From the NCBI RefSeq assembly GCF_003043945.1, contig NZ_PYXG01000001.1, forward strand, positions 1,178,001-1,242,000: DNA of 64,000 nt, given 5' to 3'. The notes beneath the pieces were generated by a model. The model did no database searches. It was given only the letters and a program-made list of their open reading frames with translations, and was not told the origin of the DNA. This DNA is from Prevotella sp. oral taxon 376. GTDB taxonomy: Bacteria; Bacteroidota; Bacteroidia; Bacteroidales; Bacteroidaceae. This document shows, piece by piece, positions 27,147 to 35,323 of the stretch (the stretch's first letter is position 1; each line of letters begins with the position of its first letter). A program made the translations under genes and the position numbers.

Positions 27147-28088
27147 ATGAAAAAGAACAACATCACATTAGGGACATGGTCGTGGGGAGCGGGTGCTGCC
27201 GGTGGCGACCAGGTATTCGGCAATCATACGGACGCCGCTCAGTTGAAGCCCGTGTTTGACGCAGCCATGCGTGAGGGGCTCAATCGCTGGGATACGGCGA
27301 CGGTGTATGGCATGGGAGCCAGCGAGGAGATTCTCGGAACTTTCGCGCGCGGCGTGAATCGTGGTGAGATCGAGCTGTCCACGAAGTTCACTCCGCAGAT
27401 AGCCGAGCTGTACGCCAATTCGGTAGAGAAGATGGCCGAGGCAAGTATGAAACGACTGGGAACAGATTATATTGACATTTACTGGATTCATAATCCGATG
27501 GATGTGGAGCGTTGGACGCCCGGATTGCTGCCCCTGCTCAAGTCGGGGAAAGTGAGACGCGTGGGTGTGAGCAACCACAACATCGAGGAGATAAAGCGTG
27601 CCAACGCGATTCTCGAGACCGAGGGCTTCAAGGTGAATGCCGTGCAGAACCACTACTCGTTGCTCTATCGTTCGTCGGAGCGGGGCGGCGTGCTCGATTA
27701 CTGCAAGGAACATGACATTGAATTCTGGGCTTACATGGTGCTGGAGCAAGGTGCTCTGTCGGGCCGATACAGTGCGCGGAACCCCCTGCCGGCGGAATCA
27801 GACCGTGGGCGGAAGTATAATCCTGTGCTCGACAAGATAGAACGGCTCACGGCAGGTCTCTCCGAGATAGGTAGCCGCTATGGTATCAGCGCCTCGCAGA
27901 CCGCCATTGCCTGGGCTGTCGCAAAGGGCACGATGCCCCTCATAGGCGCAACCAAGGAAAAGCATGTCGTAGAAGCGGCACAGGCACAAAGTGTAATACT
28001 TGACAAAGATGAAATTGAACAATTGGAATCGCTGGCTGATCAGACTGGTGTTGACACTCGTGGCAACTGGGAGCATGGCATGGAGTAA
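27147..28088 (+). CDS. Aldo/keto reductase
   Basis: 313 residues of the NAD(P)H-dependent aldo/keto reductase barrel family. The catalytic tetrad is visible: Asp49 and Tyr54 in DTATVYG, Lys80 in STKF and His115 in WIHNP. The nucleotide-binding C-terminal part has PLIGATKEKHV, then DKDEIEQLESLADQTG and GNWEHGME. There is no signal peptide, so it is cytosolic and its substrate is unknown. Unusually, the last 80 bases also encode the signal peptide of the next gene in another frame. The C-terminal residues in the overlap look like a normal family ending. Confidence 0.92.
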   Translation: MKKNNITLGTWSWGAGAAGGDQVFGNHTDAAQLKPVFDAAMREGLNRWDTATVYGMGASEEILGTFARGVNRGEIELSTKFTPQIAELYANSVEKMAEASMKRLGTDYIDIYWIHNPMDVERWTPGLLPLLKSGKVRRVGVSNHNIEEIKRANAILETEGFKVNAVQNHYSLLYRSSERGGVLDYCKEHDIEFWAYMVLEQGALSGRYSARNPLPAESDRGRKYNPVLDKIERLTAGLSEIGSRYGISASQTAIAWAVAKGTMPLIGATKEKHVVEAAQAQSVILDKDEIEQLESLADQTGVDTRGNWEHGME

Positions 28089-29397
28089 GGCACAGACGGT
28101 GGTGGATGTCCACTCGCACATCATCACCAGCGGTTATCGCGCTATGCTGAGAGCACACGGGGCCGAGATGGAAGAGGGATTCCCGCTGCCTCAGTGGGAA
28201 GTGGAAAGGCAATTGGCGTTCATGGATAAGGCTGGCATTAAGACAGCCGTGCTAACCATGAGTGCTCCCCAGCCTTACTCCGACAAGGCCGGTGAGGCTG
28301 CCGCCTGTATCCGCAAGGTGAACGAGGAGGCCGCCGCCGTCAAAGCTGCTCATCCAGGGCGCTTCCTTTTCTGTGCGGCATTGCCTCTTCCAGATGTTGC
28401 AAGTGCCATCAGGGAGGTGGCCTATGCCATGGACACGCTCCATGCGGATGGCATCAAACTGGCCACCAACAGTCGAGGCCAGTATCTCGGAGACCCTGCT
28501 TTAGAGCCGCTGATGGCGGAGTTGAATCGCCGGGAGGCCGTGGTAATTCTGCATCCCCATAAGCCCTCGCCTTACTCTGACGCGCTGATGGAAGGTGTGC
28601 CGCTTGCCATGCAGGAGTATCTGAGCGAGACAACGCGTGCCGTTGCCAATATGATAGTGCACGATGTGATGGGTCGTTATCCAGACATTAAGTTCATCGT
28701 GCCGCATTGCGGAGCCTATTTGCCCATAGCCATTCCAAGGATGAAAAGTCTGGCGGGCGTCATGCAGGCCAGTGGACTGATAGGCGAGATAGATTGGGAG
28801 AAGAGCCTTTCCTGTCTGTATTACGACTTGTCAGGGAGTCATTCCGCAGAAGCAGTGCACGCCTTGCTGTCCATCACCTCGCCCGATCATATCCTCTATG
28901 GCAGCGACTATCCCTATGTGGCAACCGACGCATTGGTGAAGGGTTTGCAGCGCATGCGTCAATATCTTTCTGGAAGCACATTTCTGGCGCGTTATGAGCA
29001 AATGTTTCTGCATGCCAATGCCGAGCGCTTGTTCCGCCTCTCGCCGGGTGCGTCCCCCGCTCCCGTTCCGGCTGACAGCATGCTCATCCGCCTGTCGGAG
29101 ATAGAGATTTATCCGGAATATATGGAAGAATACCTGAAATTTGCCGCCATGGTGGGCCGGGAGTCGATGAAGTGTGAGCCTGGCGTCATCTCTATCTTCC
29201 CCATGCAGGAGAAGGAGGACAGTTGTCAGATAAGGATTGTGGAGATATATCGCGACCAGGAGGCTTATAAGAAGCATATTGCCAGTGAGCATTTCCAGCA
29301 TTACAAGCAAAGCACGCTGAAAATGGTGAAGAGCCTGAAGCTCGTTGATATGCATGCGCTGGATGCCGAGACCATGCCGCTTATTTTTAACAAATAG
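28009..29397 (+). CDS. Exported amidohydrolase fused to an antibiotic-biosynthesis-monooxygenase (ABM) domain
   Basis: 462 residues from ATG 28009. The signal peptide WLIRLVLTLVATGSMAWSKAQ is followed at once by the metal-site strand VVDVHSHI. The amidohydrolase_2 barrel (~30-345) carries HPHKPSP, VPHCGAYLP and LYGSDYPYVA, the usual metal and acid residues of the decarboxylase/hydrolase family. Residues ~362-450 (RLSEIEIYPEYMEEYLKFA, then EIYRDQEAYKKHIASEHF) form an ABM ferredoxin-like domain, an uncommon partner. The start lies 80 bases inside the aldo/keto reductase gene. An ATG at 28075 would avoid most of the overlap but remove the signal peptide, so 28009 is preferred. Probably works in the periplasm; substrate unknown. 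Confidence 0.85.
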   Translation: MKLNNWNRWLIRLVLTLVATGSMAWSKAQTVVDVHSHIITSGYRAMLRAHGAEMEEGFPLPQWEVERQLAFMDKAGIKTAVLTMSAPQPYSDKAGEAAACIRKVNEEAAAVKAAHPGRFLFCAALPLPDVASAIREVAYAMDTLHADGIKLATNSRGQYLGDPALEPLMAELNRREAVVILHPHKPSPYSDALMEGVPLAMQEYLSETTRAVANMIVHDVMGRYPDIKFIVPHCGAYLPIAIPRMKSLAGVMQASGLIGEIDWEKSLSCLYYDLSGSHSAEAVHALLSITSPDHILYGSDYPYVATDALVKGLQRMRQYLSGSTFLARYEQMFLHANAERLFRLSPGASPAPVPADSMLIRLSEIEIYPEYMEEYLKFAAMVGRESMKCEPGVISIFPMQEKEDSCQIRIVEIYRDQEAYKKHIASEHFQHYKQSTLKMVKSLKLVDMHALDAETMPLIFNK

Positions 29398-29405
29398 ACC
29401 ATAAT

Positions 29406-29450
29406 GGGGGCGGCAGGCTCCGGGTGCCTCCGGGGCTCGCCCCCTTTCGG
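29406..29450 (+). terminator. Terminator after the amidohydrolase
   Basis: GGGGGCG at 29406-29412 pairs with CGCCCCC around a GC-rich loop that can itself pair, followed by TTT. Confidence 0.6.
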
Positions 29451-29519
29451 CTCATTGTGGGCAGCTTTCCGCGAGCATCTTTTTTGCCTCGTTCCGTTTC
29501 GTGGTTTCTGTTTTTTGTG

Positions 29520-29527
29520 TATCTTTG
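29520..29527 (+). promoter_or_regulatory. -7 box for the methyltransferase-like gene
   Basis: TATCTTTG, 24 bases before the ATG at 29551. Confidence 0.6.
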
Positions 29528-29550
29528 CAACATTCTAAAGAGATAAGGAT

Positions 29551-30138
29551 ATGGGATCACGCGTGAAAAGAGCGCTTGTCAGGTTGCTTCGGATTCCCCG
29601 CAGCAGGGGGTTCGGCGTGCAGTCGCCCTTTGCCTATCGATTCATTCGTGAGGTCGTGAGAGGAGGCGTGCCCGAGGAAGATAGGCTCAGGTCGTGCCAG
29701 CTCTATCCTCAAGGTGATAAAAAATGGCTTCGTAAGGCCGCGCTCTATGGGCGGTTGGCCCGCTGTCAGGGGCCTTGCCAGTGGGGCATCTGCCTGTTTC
29801 AGGTGGAGAATTACGAGTCTGCCGTGCTCATGGGGTGCCCGGAGGCCACGGTGGTGGACTGCATCCACGGCTACGAATTGGACCGGGTGGCGCGAAGCAA
29901 GGTCGTGGTGATGGATTTGGAACAGAACTGGTGGCGCATATACGAGGCGTTTGCCGACCATGCTGATGAAGCCTCGGTGCTCGTGGTGGAGGATATCCAC
30001 TATTCCAGGAAGACGCTTCGGGCCTGGCGGAAAATCGTAGCCGACGGTCGCAGTGGCGTCAGTTTCGACCTCTACGAATGTGGCATTGTGTTCTTCGATC
30101 GGAAGAAATACAAGCGAAACTACCGTGTGAATTTTTGA
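29551..30138 (+). CDS. Reduced SAM-methyltransferase-like protein
   Basis: 195 residues. The N-terminal RGFGVQSPFAYRFIREVV matches the conserved opening (G-x-H/Q-SPF) of a Bacteroidetes class I methyltransferase family. The C-terminal VLVVEDIHYSRKTLRAW and LYECGIVFFDRKKYKRNYRVNF match its last strands. Between them the glycine-rich SAM-binding motif I (ExGxGxG) is absent and the protein is shorter than the ~240 residues I recall for the family. It may have lost methyl transfer and kept the fold, perhaps for binding. Monocistronic with its own promoter. The relationship is judged by eye. Confidence 0.55.
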   Translation: MGSRVKRALVRLLRIPRSRGFGVQSPFAYRFIREVVRGGVPEEDRLRSCQLYPQGDKKWLRKAALYGRLARCQGPCQWGICLFQVENYESAVLMGCPEATVVDCIHGYELDRVARSKVVVMDLEQNWWRIYEAFADHADEASVLVVEDIHYSRKTLRAWRKIVADGRSGVSFDLYECGIVFFDRKKYKRNYRVNF

Positions 30139-30217
30139 AATCATTGTGTTTTTGCATTTTATTGACAGATAAATTGAAAAAAAATCCCTTATCTCTTGCA
30201 ATTCCCGATAAAATGAT

Positions 30218-30225
30218 TACTTTTG
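30218..30225 (+). promoter_or_regulatory. -7 box for the DUF2795 gene
   Basis: TACTTTTG, with TTG at 30196-30198 at 19-base spacing. It covers an earlier possible start at 30223, so translation must begin at 30259. Confidence 0.65.
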
Positions 30226-30258
30226 CACGCACAAGTAAAACTCGTTAAAATAAAGTAT

Positions 30259-30480
30259 ATGTATTGGACATTGGAACTGGCTTCAAAGCTCGAGGATGCA
30301 CCTTGGCCTGCAACAAAAGAGGAGTTGATAGACTATGCTACTCGTTCGGGTGCCCCTTTGGAAGTTATAGAGAATTTGCAGGAAATAGAGGATGAGGGTG
30401 ATGTTTACGAGAGTATCGAGGACATCTGGCCCGACTATCCGTCGAAAGACGACTTCCTCTGGAATGATGACGAATATTAG
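30259..30480 (+). CDS. Small acidic DUF2795 protein
   Basis: 73 residues: MYWTLELASKLEDAPWPATK, then EELIDYATRSGAPLEVIENL and a very acidic end (DDFLWNDDEY). DUF2795 proteins of this exact length are strongly conserved in Bacteroidetes and have no known function. The pattern W-P-A-T-K-x-E-L-x-x-Y-A-x-R-x-G-A-P-x-x-V-x-x-N-L suggests a small three-helix fold. Its own promoter sits 34 bases upstream and its own terminator follows, so it is expressed alone. Start chosen because the longer ORF begins within the promoter. Confidence 0.85.
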   Translation: MYWTLELASKLEDAPWPATKEELIDYATRSGAPLEVIENLQEIEDEGDVYESIEDIWPDYPSKDDFLWNDDEY

Positions 30481-30492
30481 AGTCAGAAATAA

Positions 30493-30523
30493 AGACCGTT
30501 CTTTCCAAGAGCGGTTTTTTTTA
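30493..30523 (+). terminator. Terminator after the DUF2795 gene
   Basis: GACCGTTCT pairs with AGAGCGGTT across TTCCA and is followed by eight T residues. Confidence 0.85.
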
Positions 30524-30557
30524 TACAATAAAACGAAAGCGGGTTCGTTATTTAGTC

Positions 30558-31496
30558 GTGCTTAAGAAAACTCTGGTCATAATTTCGCTGCTGTTATTGG
30601 CACTGCTCCCTGCAAGTGCACAATATGATGTTTCTTTCAGTCATTATTTTGACATGGAACCATCGTTCAACCCGGCTTCTGCCGGCAAAGAGGCGAAGCT
30701 TAATGTAAACGCCGCCTATGCCCAGGACCTGATGGGGTATGAACATAATCCCCGGACGATGTATCTTGGTGCCGACATGCCTTTCTATTTCATGAAGGCC
30801 TATCATGGGGCAGGCGTGCAGCTGATGAATGACAAGATCGGACTTTTCACCCATCAGCGCTTAGCCCTGCAGTATGTCTACAAGCGAAACCTGCTGGGTG
30901 GTACGGTCAGCGCGGGTCTGCAGCTTGGCTTGTTGAGCGAGAATTTCGATGGGACAAAGCTCGATGCCGGCGAGGCCAACGATCCCGCACTGCCCACATC
31001 GGAGGTTACGGGCAGCGGCGTGGATATCGGGCTGGGGCTGTATTACCGTCATGGACCGTGGTATGTGGGACTGTCGGGCCAGCATCTCAATGCGCCGACG
31101 ATAGACCTGGGCGAAACCCATGAACTGAAAATAGATGCTACATATTATTTGACGGGTGGATACAATATTAAATTAAGAAACCCGTTTCTCACAATACGAC
31201 CGTCGCTTCTGGTCAGGACAGACCTTACGGCCTATCGGGCAGACCTTACTGGGCGATTGGTATATAACAATGACGGCAGGATGATGTATGGAGGAGTAGC
31301 CTATAGCCCTACAAACTCGGTAACATTCCTTGTGGGCGGGAGCTTCCACGGGATAGTGATAGGCTACAGCTATGAGCTCTATACTTCGGCCATCAATCCC
31401 GGCAACGGCAGCCATGAGCTGTTCATTGGCTACCAGACCGATATAAATCTGGTGAAAAAAGGAAGAAACAAGCATAAAAGCGTAAGAATACTATAA
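30558..31496 (+). CDS. porP: Type IX secretion system membrane protein PorP/SprF
   Basis: 312 residues from a GTG start. The signal peptide (VIISLLLLALLPASA) is followed by QYDVSFSHYFDMEPSFNPAS AGK, the family signature of PorP/SprF, in which a Q-Y-x-x-S/Q-x-x-x-N-P-A box opens the barrel. LNVNAAYAQDLMGY and GAGVQLMNDKIGLFTHQRLALQY are also typical. It is an outer-membrane barrel that links to the PorK/N ring and can hold the C-terminal signals of type B substrates. First gene of the T9SS operon; gldK starts 4 bases after its stop. Confidence 0.92.
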   Translation: MLKKTLVIISLLLLALLPASAQYDVSFSHYFDMEPSFNPASAGKEAKLNVNAAYAQDLMGYEHNPRTMYLGADMPFYFMKAYHGAGVQLMNDKIGLFTHQRLALQYVYKRNLLGGTVSAGLQLGLLSENFDGTKLDAGEANDPALPTSEVTGSGVDIGLGLYYRHGPWYVGLSGQHLNAPTIDLGETHELKIDATYYLTGGYNIKLRNPFLTIRPSLLVRTDLTAYRADLTGRLVYNNDGRMMYGGVAYSPTNSVTFLVGGSFHGIVIGYSYELYTSAINPGNGSHELFIGYQTDINLVKKGRNKHKSVRIL

Positions 31497-31500
31497 AGAT

Positions 31501-32958
31501 ATGAAGAAGAGAAAAGGTATCATAACTCTTTGTGCCATTTCGTTGTCGCTGGCTCTTACCGGTTGCTTTGGCAGCAAGTCGATGTCCGCTTCGGGGCGGG
31601 GCGGCGAAGTGGTGGGCGTCGGTGGCGGTAAAGGGTTCTCCGAACCGGCACCTTATGGAATGGTGAAGGTAAACAGGGGTTATGTGAGGATGGGTCTTGA
31701 GAAGCAAGACAGCCTTTGGGGAATGACCACTCCCGTGAAGGATATCTCCGTAGACGGTTTCTGGATGGACGACACGGAGGTTACGAACTCCGAGTATAAG
31801 CAGTTTGTGGAGTATGTGAGAGATTCTATCCTTCGCACCCGTCTGGCCGACCCGGCCTATGCGGGCGACGAGACTTATATGATTACCGAGGATAAGAACG
31901 GCGACCCCGTTCCTCCGCGGGTGAACTGGAGAAAACCGCTGCCCCGCAAGCCCAACGAGGATGAACGGCGTGCCTTCGAGAGTCTGTATGTTACAAATCC
32001 CGTTACCGGAGAGAGGTTGCTGGACTATCGACAGCTCAACTACAAGTATGAGATTTATGACTATACCGCTGCCGCTCTTCGCCGTAACCGCCTGAATCCC
32101 GCAGAGCGCAACCTCAATACGGATTTAGCGGCGGCTCCGAACGAAGCCGTGATGATTTCGAAAGATACGGCCTATATCGACGATGAGGGACGAATCGTGA
32201 GAGAAACCATTGATCGGGAGCTGACCGGGCCTTGGGACTTCCTCAACACTTATATTGTAAATGTATATCCGGACACCACTTGCTGGGTGAACGATTTCAA
32301 GAACTCGGACAACGAAATGTATCTGCGCAACTACTTCAGCAATCCTGCCTACAATGATTATCCCGTGGTGGGCGTTACCTGGGAGCAGGCCAATGCCTTC
32401 TGTGCGTGGCGTACGAATTATCTCCTAAAGGGCTTGGGCGGTGAAGCTCGCTATGTGCAACGCTATCGTCTGCCCACGGAGGCGGAATGGGAGTATGCCG
32501 CGCGTGGCAAGAACGGTACGGAATTTCCTTGGGAAAACCAGGAAGTGAAGAGTGGAGACGGATGTTTCTATGCCAACTTCAAGCCCGACAGGGGTAACTA
32601 TACTAAGGATGGAAACCTCATTACCAGTAAGGTGGGTATCTATTCTCCTAACAGCAATGGTCTCTATGACATGGCTGGCAATGTGGCGGAATGGACCAGT
32701 ACGGTCTATACGGAGTCTGGTGTTGACGCTATGAACGACCTGAATCCGACCCTTGAGTATAATGCGGCCAAGGAAGACCCTTATAAACTCAAGAAGAAGA
32801 GCGTGCGTGGAGGATCGTGGAAAGACCCGGAGTCATACATCCGCTCGGCTTGGAGAACCTGGGAATACCAGAACCAGCCCCGTTCTTATATCGGATTCCG
32901 TTGCGTAAGGAGTCTGGCTAACAGTACAAGCACGAAACAAAAAAAGAGCAAAAGATAA
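31501..32958 (+). CDS. gldK: T9SS ring lipoprotein GldK/PorK
   Basis: 485 residues with a lipoprotein signal (ALTGCFGS, Cys at ~22) and an FGE-sulfatase/formylglycine-like fold. MVKVNRGYVRMGLEKQDSLWG, GFWMDDTEVTNSEYKQF, GVTWEQANAFCAWR, LPTEAEWEYAARG and IGFRCVRS are in the family order. In GldK this fold is structural, not catalytic. With GldN it forms the large ring on the periplasmic face of the outer membrane. Its stop overlaps the gldL start by one base. Confidence 0.95.
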   Translation: MKKRKGIITLCAISLSLALTGCFGSKSMSASGRGGEVVGVGGGKGFSEPAPYGMVKVNRGYVRMGLEKQDSLWGMTTPVKDISVDGFWMDDTEVTNSEYKQFVEYVRDSILRTRLADPAYAGDETYMITEDKNGDPVPPRVNWRKPLPRKPNEDERRAFESLYVTNPVTGERLLDYRQLNYKYEIYDYTAAALRRNRLNPAERNLNTDLAAAPNEAVMISKDTAYIDDEGRIVRETIDRELTGPWDFLNTYIVNVYPDTTCWVNDFKNSDNEMYLRNYFSNPAYNDYPVVGVTWEQANAFCAWRTNYLLKGLGGEARYVQRYRLPTEAEWEYAARGKNGTEFPWENQEVKSGDGCFYANFKPDRGNYTKDGNLITSKVGIYSPNSNGLYDMAGNVAEWTSTVYTESGVDAMNDLNPTLEYNAAKEDPYKLKKKSVRGGSWKDPESYIRSAWRTWEYQNQPRSYIGFRCVRSLANSTSTKQKKSKR

Positions 32959-33722
32959 TGTCTAAGTATAGTAAATATAATATGGTATACCGTCTGCAGA
33001 AGTGGATAGATACCGTGCCCGGCCAAACCTTCCTGAACTATGCCTATAGCTGGGGTGCCTCGGTGGTGATCCTGGGCGCACTGTTCAAGCTCACGCATTT
33101 GCCGGGAGCCAACCTCATGCTGTTTCTGGGAATGGGAACCGAGGTCGTCGTGTTCTTCCTGTCTGCCTTCGACCGCCCTTTCGACAAGACCGCCATCGGT
33201 CGAGAGCTTCCCACCCATATAACCGAGGATTTCCTCGAAACGGGTAAGGTGGTTTACGAAGAAGACAGAAAGAAGAGCTTGGAGCATTCGGGAGAAGAGC
33301 AGAAACAAGAGGCTCCGTCCGTTCCTGCTGTTTCCGCTGTTGCACAACCTCAGCCCAATTATGTCCCCCAGATGTCTATGGCAGAGGCTGAAGCTTTCAA
33401 TGAGGCTCAGGGCAATTATGTCGAGGAGCTGAAGAAACTGGTGGAAACGCTGCAGAAGGTGAACGAACAGAGTAGTCGCCTGACTCGCGACAGCGAGGAA
33501 ATGGAGAATCTCAACCGTACCCTTACAGGCATTGCAAAAGTCTATGAGATGCAGCTCAAGGGTGCCAGTCAGCAAGTCGGAACCATAGACCAAATCAATG
33601 AGCAGAGCAAGAAGATGGCCCAGCACATCGAACAGCTCAATAAGATTTACACCCGCATGATAGAGGCGATGACCGTCAACATGAAAGTGGCTGCCCCCAG
33701 TGCCTCTTCCACGGAGGGTTGA
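32958..33722 (+). CDS. gldL: T9SS inner-membrane motor protein GldL/PorL
   Basis: 254 residues. Two membrane helices lie at about 23-43 (YAYSWGASVVILGALFKLTH) and 50-70 (NLMLFLGMGTEVVVFFLSAF). They contain the conserved Lys and Glu thought to carry the proton path in the GldL5-GldM2 motor. The cytoplasmic tail (~85-250) is charged and partly coiled-coil (VEELKKLVETLQKVNEQSSRL). It drives rotation of GldM to power type IX export. Overlaps gldK; gldM follows after 18 bases. Confidence 0.94.
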   Translation: MSKYSKYNMVYRLQKWIDTVPGQTFLNYAYSWGASVVILGALFKLTHLPGANLMLFLGMGTEVVVFFLSAFDRPFDKTAIGRELPTHITEDFLETGKVVYEEDRKKSLEHSGEEQKQEAPSVPAVSAVAQPQPNYVPQMSMAEAEAFNEAQGNYVEELKKLVETLQKVNEQSSRLTRDSEEMENLNRTLTGIAKVYEMQLKGASQQVGTIDQINEQSKKMAQHIEQLNKIYTRMIEAMTVNMKVAAPSASSTEG

Positions 33723-33740
33723 GACGCATAAAGTTACGAT

Positions 33741-35300
33741 ATGGCTATAAAGAAAAGACCCGTAACCCCTCGCCAAAAGATGATAAACTTGATGTATATC
33801 GTCTTGATGGCCATGCTTGCGCTGAACATTTCAACCGAGGTGCTCAACGGATTCTCCATCGTGGAGGACAGCCTGAATCGCACCACAAGGAGTTCGAGCG
33901 AGCAGAACAAGGCCCTATATGATGGTTTTGAGGAACAGATGAAGGCCAATCCCGGGAAAGTGCGTATATGGTTTGAAAAAGCTACGACCGTCAAGAACAT
34001 GAGCGATTCGCTCTACAATTTTGCCCAGACATTGAAGACAGAGATCGTGAGGGTGGCCGACGGCAGAGATGGCGATCCCCTCAATATTAATAATAAGGAT
34101 AATCTGGATGCCGCAGGCGAAGTGATGTTGGCTCCTGGCAGCGGTAAGGGGCGGAAGCTCTTCCATGCCATCAATAGCTATCGTGAGCGCATTCTGAAGA
34201 TGATAAGCGACCCTGCGCAGAAGAAAATCATAGCCAACAACCTCTCGACGGCAATCCCCAAAAATGCCAAGAATGTGCTCGGCAAGAACTGGCAGGAGTA
34301 TATGTTCGAGAATATGCCTGTCGCGGCAGCGGTAACCCTGCTCTCCAAGTTGCAGAGCGATGTGCGCTATGCGGAAGGGGAGGTGCTCCATGCTCTGGTT
34401 TCTAACATAGGCTTGAAGGATATCAGGGTAAATAAACTTGATGCTTTCGTGATTCCCGAGAAGACAGTGCTCTATCCGGGTGAGTCTTTCAAGGCAAATA
34501 TCGTGATGGCAGCGGTAGACACTACGCAGACTCCTGAAATCTATGTGAACGGCCGGCGGATAAACTCCGCGACCGGACGATACCAGTTTGCGGCCGGTGG
34601 AGTGGGCGACCACCAATTCAGCGGATATATGCTCATGCGCAATGGCAACGGCGATATGGTTCGCCGCGACTTCCTTCAGAAGTATTCGGTGATACCTGCG
34701 CCCAACACGGCAACCGTAGCTGCCGACCTGATGAATGTGCTCTATGCCGGCTATAGCAATCCTGTCAGCATCAGTGTGCCGGGAGTTCCGGCAAACGGAG
34801 TAAGTGCGACGATGACGGGTGGAAGCCTTTCCTCGAAGGGTAATGGGCACTTTGTGGCCGTTCCAGCTGCTGTTGGACAAGATGTAACCATCCATGTTAC
34901 GGCCCGCGACAAGGGACAGACTCGCACGATGCCGCCGTTTGTATTCCATGTGCGTAAGTTGCCGGATCCGACGGCTTACCTCAGCATCGGTACCAACCGC
35001 TTCAAGGGGGGTGGGCTGCCGAAGGTTTCCCTGATGGGGTTGAGCACCGTTTCGGCTGCCATTGACGACGGTTTGCTCGACATACCATTCAAAGTGCTTG
35101 GATTTGAGACTGTGTTTTTCGATAATATGGGCAATGCCGTGCCCATAGCGTCGAATGGAGCCTCGTTCTCAGAGCGTCAGAAGGAGCAGTTTCGTCATCT
35201 TTCTCGTAACAAGCGATTCTATATCCGCGGCGTGAAGGCAGTAGGACCCGACGGTATTACCCGCACCCTGCCCTATCCTTTGGAAGTAATAGTGAAGTAA
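33741..35300 (+). CDS. gldM: T9SS motor-shaft protein GldM/PorM
   Basis: 519 residues. One N-terminal helix at about 14-35 (MINLMYIVLMAMLALNIS TEVLNGF) contains the motor-facing residues. The rest is periplasmic, a string of helical D1 then Ig-like D2-D4 domains. YPGESFKANIVMAAVD, YVNGRRINS and the terminal LPYPLEVIVK are typical. It forms a dimer spanning the periplasm that couples the GldL motor to the GldK/N ring. Confidence 0.95.
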   Translation: MAIKKRPVTPRQKMINLMYIVLMAMLALNISTEVLNGFSIVEDSLNRTTRSSSEQNKALYDGFEEQMKANPGKVRIWFEKATTVKNMSDSLYNFAQTLKTEIVRVADGRDGDPLNINNKDNLDAAGEVMLAPGSGKGRKLFHAINSYRERILKMISDPAQKKIIANNLSTAIPKNAKNVLGKNWQEYMFENMPVAAAVTLLSKLQSDVRYAEGEVLHALVSNIGLKDIRVNKLDAFVIPEKTVLYPGESFKANIVMAAVDTTQTPEIYVNGRRINSATGRYQFAAGGVGDHQFSGYMLMRNGNGDMVRRDFLQKYSVIPAPNTATVAADLMNVLYAGYSNPVSISVPGVPANGVSATMTGGSLSSKGNGHFVAVPAAVGQDVTIHVTARDKGQTRTMPPFVFHVRKLPDPTAYLSIGTNRFKGGGLPKVSLMGLSTVSAAIDDGLLDIPFKVLGFETVFFDNMGNAVPIASNGASFSERQKEQFRHLSRNKRFYIRGVKAVGPDGITRTLPYPLEVIVK

Positions 35301-35323
35301 AAAAGATAATACGATAAGCTACA

